From NCBI RefSeq assembly GCF_003841485.1, contig NZ_REFY01000004.1, positions 124,001-188,000 on the forward strand: DNA of 64,000 bases. The letters are read 5' to 3'. A program made the translations under genes and the position numbers. Below the pieces are notes generated by a model. It saw only the letters and a list, made by a program, of their open reading frames with translations, was not told where the DNA came from and made no database searches. Positions 34,321 through 42,210 of this stretch are shown here, piece by piece (within the stretch, counting starts at the first letter, position 1; each line of letters begins with the position of its first letter). This DNA is from Natrarchaeobius halalkaliphilus (lineage in GTDB: Archaea > Halobacteriota > Halobacteria > Halobacteriales > Natrialbaceae).

Positions 34321-34737
34321 TCAGTCGCCTTCGACGCCCGTCACGTCGTAGCCGAGATCCGTGATTCCCTCGAGGATCGCCTCGTGATCGGCGCGCCCGT
34401 CGTAGTACATCACCACGTCGAAGCTCCCCTCCCGGAGGAGTTGCTGGCACTCCCAGACGAACGCCTCGTCCCCGAGCGTCAAACCCTGGTGCTGGTTCGA
34501 GGAGAACTCCGGGTCGTCGTTGCCCGAGTGGACGAAACAATCCTGCGGGTCGTACCCCGAGTGTTCAGCGATGATGTCGCCGGCGTCGATCGTCGCCTGC
34601 ATCATCCGAACGTCCTCGCTCCCGTCGTAGGGCGTCTGGATGATCACGCCGTTGAGGTCGATCTCGCCAGGCTCGAGAAGCGCCTTCGTCCGCCGGTAGA
34701 GGTCGTCGTCGACGGGACTCGAGTTCGCGTCTGTCAT
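34321..34737 (-). CDS. DUF5778-like haloarchaeal protein
   Basis: A 138-residue acidic soluble protein. It begins MTDANSSPVDDDLYRRTKALLEP and contains 'DLNGVIIQTPYDGSEDVRMM', 'SGYDPQDCFVHSGNDDPEF' and 'CQQLLREGSFDVVMYYDGRADHEAI'. I recognise the pattern as that of the uncharacterised haloarchaeal DUF5778 family. It lies upstream of carB on the same strand (144 bp apart). No function is proposed. Confidence 0.7.
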   Translation of the reverse strand: MTDANSSPVDDDLYRRTKALLEPGEIDLNGVIIQTPYDGSEDVRMMQATIDAGDIIAEHSGYDPQDCFVHSGNDDPEFSSNQHQGLTLGDEAFVWECQQLLREGSFDVVMYYDGRADHEAILEGITDLGYDVTGVEGD

Positions 34738-35151
34738 CGCTCGACTCGAGGCTCCCCGGACTGATAGCCGTCACGATTCCGCCCGTGGGATGGCTCGAGC
34801 CGCCCTGGGAGTGATCCGATTGCGCCTGGACGCACTCGAGTCCGTCCGGCGAGTGAGACGAACCCGCCCGCCGGAGAGTCATCGCGGTAGACGTCGATCG
34901 GTTTCAATATTTGTCGATTGAAGGCCACTGGTGTACGTCTTCCCTATTACTTTGGTTTCCGAAGTAATGGATCAGCGGGGGTGATTGGTCCCTCCTCGAT
35001 CGCCCGGTCGCGGGGACGTTGGCAGACCATCCGTTCCGTGAACGCGATCCGCGCCCGACCCGGTCCACGAGACGAGTTAGTGTTTTGACTCTTCTCACTG
35101 TCGGAGAGTGACACACAAGAAACATAGTCATCCATACCGTCGAATCGAACG
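34738..35151. other. Gene-free gap with a 23-bp palindrome
   Basis: No convincing gene lies here between the divergent DUF5778-like gene and uppS. The notable signal is the palindrome ATTACTTTGG-TTT-CCGAAGTAAT (34946-34968), with ten-base arms that match at nine positions. It sits about 210 bp from the DUF5778 start and about 185 bp from the uppS start, too far from either for a simple operator at the start site. The A/T-rich stretch near 34905-34920 is a possible promoter element. Confidence 0.45.
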
Positions 35152-36135
35152 ATGAAGCGGTGGCTCCGCCAGCGCGTCGACGCGGCCTACGAGCGCCTGC
35201 TTTCGCGGGAGATCGCGGGAGCACCGACGCACGTCGCGGTGATTCAGGACGGCAACCGGCGGTACGCCCGCGGACGCGGCGGCGACGCACACGACGGCCA
35301 CCGAGCGGGTGCGGAGACGACCGAACGCGTTCTCGAGTGGTGTCAGGACGTCGGCGTCGAGGAACTGACGCTGTATACCTTCTCGACGGAGAACTTCGAT
35401 CGGCCGCCCGAGGAGAACGAACGGCTGTTCGACCTCCTGGTCGAGAAGCTTCGAGAGTTCGCGGACGCAGACCGCGTCCACGAAAACGGCGTCTGCATTC
35501 GCGCCATCGGGGAGACGGGACTGCTCCCCGAGCGCGTCCGGGAGGCGGTTGCCTACGCGGAAGAGCGGACCCGCGACTACGACCAGTTCGTCCTCAACAT
35601 CGCACTGGCCTACGGCGGTCGCTCCCGGCTGCTCGAGGCCGCCCGAGGCGTCGCGACCGAGGTCGACGGGGGCGCGATCGAGCCCGACCAGATCGACGTC
35701 GAAGCGATCGAGAACCGACTCTACGACCAGCCGGTCCGGGACGTCGACCTCATTATTCGAACCGGCGGCGACGAGCGCACCTCGAACTTCCTGCCGTGGC
35801 ACGCGAACGGAAACGAGGCGGCCGTCTTCTTCTGTACGCCCTACTGGCCCGAGTTCTCGAAGGCCGACTTCCTGCGGGGCATCCGAACCTACGAGCACCG
35901 AAAGGAGTCCTGGCGTCGAACCCGCGCCCGGCGGGCACTCGCGTTGCTCGCCGCGATGAGCGAACCCGACCTGCCGGAGGCCCGGTCCGTCGTCGATCGC
36001 TTTCGCGACTCGCTCCCGACCGCCGAGCGCTCGGATCTCGAGGAGATCGAAGGCAAAGAAAGCGCGGAGGAGACGGGCCAGCCCGGGGGACAGGGTGTCG
36101 AGAGTATCGACTCGAGCGGACGGGCGGCCGACTGA
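35152..36135 (+). CDS. uppS: Polyprenyl diphosphate synthase (cis-prenyltransferase, catalytic type)
   Basis: A 327-residue cis-prenyltransferase that extends a prenyl diphosphate with isopentenyl diphosphate to a long-chain dolichyl- or undecaprenyl-type carrier for glycan assembly. The catalytic Asp lies in HVAVIQDGNRRYARG (Asp33), followed by 'LYTFSTENFDRPPEE' and 'LIIRTGGDERTSNFLPW' in the second half. The last 70 residues are an acidic tail and lack the C-terminal RxG motif that many homodimeric enzymes carry. A second, shorter and degenerate paralog is at 37.1-37.7 kb. The start ATG at 35152 is supported by the family. Confidence 0.93.
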   Translation: MKRWLRQRVDAAYERLLSREIAGAPTHVAVIQDGNRRYARGRGGDAHDGHRAGAETTERVLEWCQDVGVEELTLYTFSTENFDRPPEENERLFDLLVEKLREFADADRVHENGVCIRAIGETGLLPERVREAVAYAEERTRDYDQFVLNIALAYGGRSRLLEAARGVATEVDGGAIEPDQIDVEAIENRLYDQPVRDVDLIIRTGGDERTSNFLPWHANGNEAAVFFCTPYWPEFSKADFLRGIRTYEHRKESWRRTRARRALALLAAMSEPDLPEARSVVDRFRDSLPTAERSDLEEIEGKESAEETGQPGGQGVESIDSSGRAAD

Positions 36136-36214
36136 GAACGGCCGGCGAAGTTAGAACGGCCGGCAGATTAGAACGGCCGGCCGACTGGAGTCGAGCGCCG
36201 ACTCCCATCTGCAA

Positions 36215-36976
36215 TCAGAGCAGAAGTAACACCACCGCGTAGGTCCCCGAACCCAGCGCGAATGGCCAGAACCGGCTCTCTCGCGTCCGGGGAAGTTCGT
36301 CCTTGATCGAGTTGAAGAGGATGCCGCCGGTCAGCAAGCCAAGCAGCGTCGTCACCGTCACGTCGTCGATCGTATAGCCCACGCCGACCGCGGCACCGAG
36401 GACGACCGCGCCCGCGAGGATCCACTTCCCGAACCGGCTATAGAGCTCGCGGTGGTGGTGTTGCATCGCCTCGTCGTTACCGAACAGGTGCAACGCCATC
36501 GCGACCCCGAACAGCGCGACGTTGTCCGTCCCCGTTTCACCCTGGACGAGCGCGTAGCCGATGAAGGCGTTGTAGACGGCGAAGCCCCCGACGTGGATCC
36601 AGAAGACTGGCTCCTCTCCGACCGACCCCAGTTCGCGCTCGACGCCGTAAGAGCGAGACATCCTCGCCAGTCGCTCGAGCCCGTAAAACAGCGCGAGTCC
36701 GACGAACGCGACGGCGTACACGTGGTGGGAAGCGAGCGACCAGACGAGGACGGGCACACCCTCGAGCGCCTCCTGGCGCTCGTCGAGTTCGGGGAGCAAA
36801 TGGAGGAACGCGTAGACGATCGAGACGCCGCCGGTCAGCGAAAGGAGGTCGTGACGCGACAGTCCGACGGACACCGAAAGCTCGTCCGGCAGCAGGTGGG
36901 CAACCGTGACCAGCGCGACGAGAACCGCCACGAGTACCGTCTCTCCGTCGATCGACGCCGCGAACGCGAGGGACAT
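36215..36976 (-). CDS. Polytopic membrane protein, ZIP-transporter-like
   Basis: A 253-residue integral membrane protein with about seven to eight helices and His-containing loops (AFLHLLPELDERQE, GNDEAMQHHHRELYSRFG). It loosely resembles ZIP-type proteins in the His-rich and proline-containing helices, but the classic ZIP motifs are not clear. The start MSLAFAASIDGETVLV is preferred; an in-frame upstream Met at 37045 adds a basic, non-hydrophobic leader. It lies between the two cis-prenyltransferase genes, on the minus strand like the second one. Whether it has a role in lipid carrier transport is not known. Confidence 0.65.
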   Translation of the reverse strand: MSLAFAASIDGETVLVAVLVALVTVAHLLPDELSVSVGLSRHDLLSLTGGVSIVYAFLHLLPELDERQEALEGVPVLVWSLASHHVYAVAFVGLALFYGLERLARMSRSYGVERELGSVGEEPVFWIHVGGFAVYNAFIGYALVQGETGTDNVALFGVAMALHLFGNDEAMQHHHRELYSRFGKWILAGAVVLGAAVGVGYTIDDVTVTTLLGLLTGGILFNSIKDELPRTRESRFWPFALGSGTYAVVLLLL

Positions 36977-37114
36977 CTCCGTTGGACGACACCGCGCAGA
37001 CGGCTGTCGCTTTCGGTGCAACTGCCGGGTCGACGTCGCGATCACGAACTCCCGGCTCGCTCGAGCGATCGGTTCGGACTCGAGACGGACGAACTCGCTG
37101 GCGACCGGAACCGC

Positions 37115-37720
37115 CTACCGTCCGAAGCGTCGGGACCGGTTGCAGTACTCCCTGACCGCCCGCAGGAAGTCCCGCTTGCGGAAATCGCGCCAGTTGACGT
37201 CGGTGAAGTACAGCTCCGAATAGACCGACTGCCAGATCATGAAATCGGAGAGTCGCTCCGCGCCGGTCTTGATGACGAGATCCGGCTCGGCGGGAAACAC
37301 CAGGTGATCCTCGACGTCCCCGTCGTCTATCTCGTCGGGCTCGATCTCGCCTGCGTCGACGCGTTCGGCAAGCGTCCGGACGGCACTCGTAAACTCGTGT
37401 TTGCCGCCGAGTCCGATCCCGATCTGGATCGGCGCATCGGCCCGCGTTCGGTCGTCCGGCCCGCGGACGGCCACCACCTCCGGCGCGTCGATTCCCTCGA
37501 GATCGCGACGAAGGGTCGGTACCGCCTCGGCGTCGAGGACGCTAACGTAGACGGTGACCCGGCCGGCGTACTCGAGCGCCCACGAGAAAAACGCGACGAG
37601 CGTCTCGTAGGCACCGTCCTCGAGGAGGTCCCGTTCGGTGATGATGAGCGCGACGTGGTTCGGGGGATCGGCCTCGTGATTGCGGATACGGCGGGCGAGA
37701 TAACGCTCGTACAGTCCCAC
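37115..37720 (-). CDS. Degenerate cis-prenyltransferase paralog (NgBR/Nus1-like)
   Basis: A 201-residue protein of the cis-prenyltransferase fold: it keeps 'PDLVIKTGAERLSDFMIWQSVYSELYFTDVNW' in the second half, but at the place of the catalytic DGN(R)R signature it reads HVALIITERDLLEDG, so the essential Asp is gone, and the first Arg of RTGGE is Lys. Its very C terminus is RRFGR, an RxG motif, which the catalytic paralog at 35.2 kb lacks. This is the division of labour seen in eukaryotic heteromeric enzymes (catalytic subunit plus NgBR/Nus1). GTG at 37720 is preferred as start (MGLYERYLARRIRNHEAD); an ATG at 37768 is possible. Confidence 0.82.
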   Translation of the reverse strand: MGLYERYLARRIRNHEADPPNHVALIITERDLLEDGAYETLVAFFSWALEYAGRVTVYVSVLDAEAVPTLRRDLEGIDAPEVVAVRGPDDRTRADAPIQIGIGLGGKHEFTSAVRTLAERVDAGEIEPDEIDDGDVEDHLVFPAEPDLVIKTGAERLSDFMIWQSVYSELYFTDVNWRDFRKRDFLRAVREYCNRSRRFGR

Positions 37721-37884
37721 GGGTTCGCATTCCCGACCCGATACTATACCAGTTACGAGACTGTTCACACAGCGGACCGGTTCGATCCGGCGTTACTTCC
37801 GGGTAGGGGAGCTCTGGGGGCCTATACATGCATGACGGTTGTTCGGGAACCTTCAAGTAACCGCCACAGAAAGAGACCGATATC

Positions 37885-39216
37885 GTGACCACCCCGATCC
37901 GGCGAGCCGCGGTCTTTGCGGCCATCTGTACGCTCTCGCTCGCCGTTCCGCTGTCCGGTCCGGGAACGGGTGCGGTCCTGGCGGCGGTCGTTTTGCTGGG
38001 CGCGTTCGTCGTGACCGAGGGCCCGCTGTTCGATCTACTCGCCTATCCCGGCGACTACGAGGATGGACGCCTCTACGGGCTCATCACGTTCGTGCTCGCC
38101 GTCGTTGCGCTCGGTCTCATCGCGGTCATGTCCTCGATGTCGATCGCGGTCTTCGTCGGAACCGCCTTCCTCATCGGATACGGCAATGTCGCAGAGCAGA
38201 TCGCACGCTCGAGAACCGACGACGAGGTCGTCGTCGCGACGGTCTTCGCACTGGTTGCGACGGTCGGAGCGGTCGTCGGCCAGGCGGCTACGCACGCGAT
38301 CGACGGCGTCCCGATCGAGCCGATGGTTCCGACGATCGTCTTTCTCGCCGCGACCGGCGCGCTCTTGGCAGCCCTGCTCCGGGACGTCCTGTTGCTCTAC
38401 GATGATCCGATCGTCATGGTTTCGGTCGGGCTCTTGCTCTGGCTGCTGGCCGAACTCGAGCCGGCGATCGGTCCGCTCGAGATCGTCGCGGCGCTGGTCG
38501 TCACCGTTGCGCTCGGCTACGTCTCGTACGTCCTCGATACGGCGTCGATCGCCGGCATGGTCACCGGAATTCTCCTCGGGCTGGTGACGATCGTTCTCGG
38601 GGGCTACGGCTGGTTCGCCGTCCTCATCGCCTTCTTCGCCATCGGCGGACTCTCGACGAAGTTCAGATACGACCGCAAGGAAGACCTCGGCGTCGCAGAG
38701 GACAACAACGGCGCACGCGGAACCGGGAACGTCCTCGGAAACGCCGCCGTCGCGCTCGTCGCAGTCCTCGGGTACGCCGCAAGCTCTGCGGGTCTCTTCC
38801 CCGGAAACCCCGATCCGATCCTGTTTCTCTTCGCGTTCACTGGCTCCGTCGCGACCGCCATGAGCGACACCCTCTCGAGCGAGATCGGGAGCGTCTTCGA
38901 GACCCCGCGACTCATTACCACCTTAGAGCGCGTCGAGCCCGGAACCGACGGCGGCGTCACCTGGCAGGGCGAACTCGCGGGACTCGTCGGGGCGGCGATC
39001 GTCGCCGGAATCTCGTACGCGCTGTTTCCCGAGGTCGACGCGACCGGAGCCGCGATCATCGTCGCCGCCGGCTTCGTCGGGATGACCGTCGACAGCCTGC
39101 TCGGAGCGACGCTCGAGGGGACCGTCCTCGGTAATCAGGGCGTCAACTTCCTCGCGACGCTGTCGGGCGCACTCGCGGGCGCGTTGCTCGTTCTCTCGTT
39201 CGCCGTCCTCGGCTGA
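37885..39216 (+). CDS. DUF92-family membrane protein (polyprenyl/phytyl-phosphate kinase-like)
   Basis: A 443-residue integral membrane protein with about 13 helices. Its C-terminal 220 residues carry the DUF92 signature: 'GYGWFAVLIAFFAIGGLSTKFRYDRKEDLGVAEDNNGARGTGNVLGNA', 'ATAMSDTLSSEIGSVFE' and 'AGFVGMTVDSLLGATLEGTVLGNQGVNFLAT'. Plant DUF92 protein VTE6 phosphorylates phytyl phosphate, so a kinase acting on isoprenoid phosphates is plausible here, especially next to two cis-prenyltransferase genes. The start is GTG at 37885; it is divergent from the short cis-prenyltransferase gene, 164 bp apart. The enzymatic role is inference. Confidence 0.8.
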   Translation: MTTPIRRAAVFAAICTLSLAVPLSGPGTGAVLAAVVLLGAFVVTEGPLFDLLAYPGDYEDGRLYGLITFVLAVVALGLIAVMSSMSIAVFVGTAFLIGYGNVAEQIARSRTDDEVVVATVFALVATVGAVVGQAATHAIDGVPIEPMVPTIVFLAATGALLAALLRDVLLLYDDPIVMVSVGLLLWLLAELEPAIGPLEIVAALVVTVALGYVSYVLDTASIAGMVTGILLGLVTIVLGGYGWFAVLIAFFAIGGLSTKFRYDRKEDLGVAEDNNGARGTGNVLGNAAVALVAVLGYAASSAGLFPGNPDPILFLFAFTGSVATAMSDTLSSEIGSVFETPRLITTLERVEPGTDGGVTWQGELAGLVGAAIVAGISYALFPEVDATGAAIIVAAGFVGMTVDSLLGATLEGTVLGNQGVNFLATLSGALAGALLVLSFAVLG

Positions 39217-39286
39217 GTAGCGATCTCGATCGCCGTCGAATAACGGTCTCGGCCGTCGTCCTCGGACGAGCGGGGATCCGGGCGCG

Positions 39287-40681
39287 CTACTCCGGTGGCG
39301 ACTCCTCGGCTATCTCGTCGATCGCGTGAACGCGGACGCTGGTCGGCCGCTTGGTGAACTGACCGAGCGAGCGCGCGATGACGAGGTCGACGTCCCGATC
39401 CGCGGACAGATCCAGCAGGCGCTGGCTGAGAATGCCGTCGATGACGACGGTTTCCGGCGACGTTTCGATCGCCTCGAGCGCGTCATAGGCCTCGCTCGCG
39501 TCGGTCTCGTCGACGGTTTCGCCGTCCGCGTCGACAAATCGAACCCGGTCGGTACTCGCCCGGATGACGGCGTCCGCGTGGTCGTAGACGGTTTCGGAGG
39601 CCGGCTCCGGCGTCTCGTCGACAGCGTCGTCGGTCTCGAGCGCTCGAGCGGGAGGACTCGAATCCGCCCGTTCCGGCGTCGATGGGTGTGACGGGGCGAC
39701 CGTGGCGTTCGGTCCCGTCTCGGGGCCGTTCGTCGGCTGTTCCCCCCGTCCCGGCGAGGATTCGGCTTCCCCGGACGGAGAGACTGCCGATCGCGTCCCA
39801 CTGGATTCGTCCGTCGGAACCGGGGCGGGAGTCGCACTGCCGTCGGTCGCTGCAACGGCGTCTCGAGGCTCGTTCAGGTCCGAGACGCTGTCGTAGGGAA
39901 CCTTTTTTCGAAGAGCGGCGAACAGCTGGTGGTGGTCGAGTTCCTCGACGGATTCGTCCGGCGGAGCGAACGCGACGTAATCGAGGTCACCGACCTGAGA
40001 CAGCTCCTCGAGAATCAGGTCACCGCCGCGGTCGCCGTCGAGGAAGGCGGTGACGGTCCGATGGCGCGTGAGCTCGGCCACGGCGTCGGGGACGTTGGTT
40101 CCCTCGACCGCGATAGCATTTTTGACACCGTACTTGAGCAGCGTGAGGACGTCCGACCGGCCCTCGACGACGATGATCGCGTCGCTGTCGGTCACGCGGG
40201 GACCGGCCGGCAGCCCCTCGTACTCGGTGATGTCCTCGACTCGGACGTGCTGGCGAACCTCCGCGAGGATCTCGTCGGAGGACATCACGGTGTCGTCGAA
40301 CCCCGTCTGAAGCAGTTCCTTCGCTCGCTCGACGACTTCCTTTCGTTTCGCAGCCCGGACGTCCTCGATTTCGCTGACCGCCAATTCGGCCCGACAGGGA
40401 CCGACCCGGGTGATCGTCTCGAGGGAGGCGGCGAGCGTCGCGGTTTCGACTTTGTCGAGGCTGGTTGCGATTGTCAGGTGGCCGCGCGAGTTGCCGTGCG
40501 TGCTCGCGATTTCGACGTCGATACGGCCGACTTTCTGTGACTGACGGAGATCGCGGAGATCGAGATCGTCGCCCAGCAGGCCCTCGGTTTGCCCGAAGAT
40601 CGCACCGACGACGTCGCTCCGCTCGACGACCCCGTCGGCCGTGACGTCCGCGTGAATGAGGTATTTGGTGGTGTCTTCCAT
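39287..40681 (-). CDS. dnaG: Archaeal DnaG (TOPRIM primase-like)
   Basis: A 464-residue archaeal DnaG protein. The N-terminal DnaG-specific part ('KYLIHADVTADGVVERSDVVGAIFGQTEGLLGDDLDL') is followed by the TOPRIM domain with the Glu in 'AIIVVEGRSDVLTLLKYGVKNAIAVEG' and the DxD in 'TAFLDGDRGGDLILEEL', then a long low-complexity acidic/Ser-Pro-rich region (about 270-380) and a C-terminal part. Archaeal DnaG is known as a primase-like protein and as a component of the exosome. Length is normal for haloarchaea. Confidence 0.96.
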   Translation of the reverse strand: MEDTTKYLIHADVTADGVVERSDVVGAIFGQTEGLLGDDLDLRDLRQSQKVGRIDVEIASTHGNSRGHLTIATSLDKVETATLAASLETITRVGPCRAELAVSEIEDVRAAKRKEVVERAKELLQTGFDDTVMSSDEILAEVRQHVRVEDITEYEGLPAGPRVTDSDAIIVVEGRSDVLTLLKYGVKNAIAVEGTNVPDAVAELTRHRTVTAFLDGDRGGDLILEELSQVGDLDYVAFAPPDESVEELDHHQLFAALRKKVPYDSVSDLNEPRDAVAATDGSATPAPVPTDESSGTRSAVSPSGEAESSPGRGEQPTNGPETGPNATVAPSHPSTPERADSSPPARALETDDAVDETPEPASETVYDHADAVIRASTDRVRFVDADGETVDETDASEAYDALEAIETSPETVVIDGILSQRLLDLSADRDVDLVIARSLGQFTKRPTSVRVHAIDEIAEESPPE

Positions 40682-40798
40682 GGGAGATCTGTCCCCTGGG
40701 AAGGGGCGCGGTGACGCGGCTATCGCGTACAGAGACCGGTTTGGATGGAATGTGGGTCGTGAGCGGCAAATAGCTGTTGACCTGAGCCAGGACGCGAC

Positions 40799-41755
40799 TC
40801 AGCACGCTGGTCGGTACCAGTACCAGTAGATCGAGACGGCGACCAGCACGGCGAGGCCGCCGAGAAAGAACACCAACCCGGGCGGCAGCGTTCCGACTGC
40901 CGCATCCGCCGCCTCGGCACCGCCATCCGCGACGATCGTCCCGTCGTCGGCCGCGGGCTCTGCGGCGCTATCGAACGACGAACTCGGCTCGTCGGTCGTC
41001 TCCGTCGCCGGTTCGTCGTCGAGGGCGTCCGCATCCTCCTCCGTCGATACGTCGGCTTCGGGTTCGTCGAGCGCGTCGGCGTCCTCCGCATCCTCCTCGA
41101 GTTCGTCATCGTTCGCAGCGTCCTCGTCGTCAGCGGTTTCGGCCTCGAGTTCTTCGTCCTCCGGTGGCGCTTCTTCGTCGGGAGCGTCCGTCGGTTCCTC
41201 GTGTCGGTCGTCTCCGACGGTGTACTCCTCGCCCGTCGTCTCGTCGCCGTCGTCCGCCGGCGTTCGCTCTTCGCCCGTCGCCGGAGCGGACTCATCGAGC
41301 ACTCCACCGGAGGCCCCGAACCACCTGCTCGCCCCGTACTGGACCAGCAGGCTGCCGCCCGCGAGCGCGCCGATGCCGCCGATCAGTCGCGAAATAGCGG
41401 TCTTCAGCTGCGAGGCCGTCGACTCGTCGCTCGTGACGATCAACGGCCCGTCGGTCGTCGCGTAGACGCTCATCTCGTTGCCCCGCGAGGAGTACCAGGT
41501 GTCGACGATCTCGACCAGCCCCGCGTCCTCTAACTTCTCTAAGTGGTAGCGAACGTTCTGAATAGAGGAGTCGATCGCGTCCGCGACGTCGCTCGGCGTC
41601 CCGGGGTCCTCGTCGAGTCGGGCGTAGATCCGCCGGGCCGTGGTCGAGGAGAGCGCGCTGAAAACCGCGTCGCCGTCTTCACCCTCGAGGTCGACGACGC
41701 GCGGCTGCCCATCCCGGGTGGTCGTCTCGGAACGAAACGGGAACAGACGGGCCAT
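40799..41755 (-). CDS. ArsR-type winged-helix protein with acidic region and C-terminal helix
   Basis: A 318-residue protein. Residues 25-90 form a winged helix-turn-helix of the ArsR type ('FSALSSTTARRIYARLDEDPGTPSDVADAIDSSIQNVRYHLEKLEDAGLVE'). It continues with a small hydrophobic segment (about 120-140), then a long run of Glu/Asp/Ala repeats, and ends in a transmembrane helix (FFLGGLAVLVAVSIYWYWY). This suggests a membrane-tethered regulator. The acidic low-complexity part is unusually long even for a haloarchaeon. The target is unknown. Confidence 0.75.
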   Translation of the reverse strand: MARLFPFRSETTTRDGQPRVVDLEGEDGDAVFSALSSTTARRIYARLDEDPGTPSDVADAIDSSIQNVRYHLEKLEDAGLVEIVDTWYSSRGNEMSVYATTDGPLIVTSDESTASQLKTAISRLIGGIGALAGGSLLVQYGASRWFGASGGVLDESAPATGEERTPADDGDETTGEEYTVGDDRHEEPTDAPDEEAPPEDEELEAETADDEDAANDDELEEDAEDADALDEPEADVSTEEDADALDDEPATETTDEPSSSFDSAAEPAADDGTIVADGGAEAADAAVGTLPPGLVFFLGGLAVLVAVSIYWYWYRPAC

Positions 41756-41931
41756 GTCAGGATAGTTTCCAGTCTCGCACGGATCCCTATACGCTTTTTC
41801 CTACGTAAAAGGACGATTTCAGCTTTCGAAACCCGTTCGTAGGCGGGAGATCGACCCGGTGAAGAACGAATCTCTTCAACGCTCGATTTCGAACGGAAAC
41901 AGTTACACAGGTCGAGTGCCGACCGTCCGAC

Positions 41932-42210
41932 ATGCCTCGAGGAGAACTCGGCGGGTGGGTCGCGATCGGGATTACACTCAGCGCCCTCGCGATTCCGTGG
42001 TTCCTGTGGGGATCGGACGCCGTCGTCGCCGGCTTCCCGCTGTGGCTCTGGTGGCACATCGCCTGGATGGTGATCGCGTCGGTCGTTTTCTGGCTGTTCG
42101 CACGGCGGGCCTGGGGAATCGGTATCGAACCCGAGTCGACGCCCGACGACTCGAGGGCCGAAGATGGAACTCGGCCGTCGCGCTCGGACGCAGGGGGTGA
42201 CCGCCGGTGA
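41932..42210 (+). CDS. DUF3311-like small membrane protein
   Basis: A 92-residue protein with two hydrophobic helices (about 8-28 and 45-65, WLWWHIAWMVIASVVFWLFA). This size and shape, and its position just before a sodium:solute symporter, match the DUF3311 proteins that are usually encoded with SSS-family transporters. Its stop overlaps the symporter's start by 4 bp (GTGA), so the two are translationally coupled. It may be a subunit or assembly factor of the transporter. Confidence 0.75.
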   Translation: MPRGELGGWVAIGITLSALAIPWFLWGSDAVVAGFPLWLWWHIAWMVIASVVFWLFARRAWGIGIEPESTPDDSRAEDGTRPSRSDAGGDRR

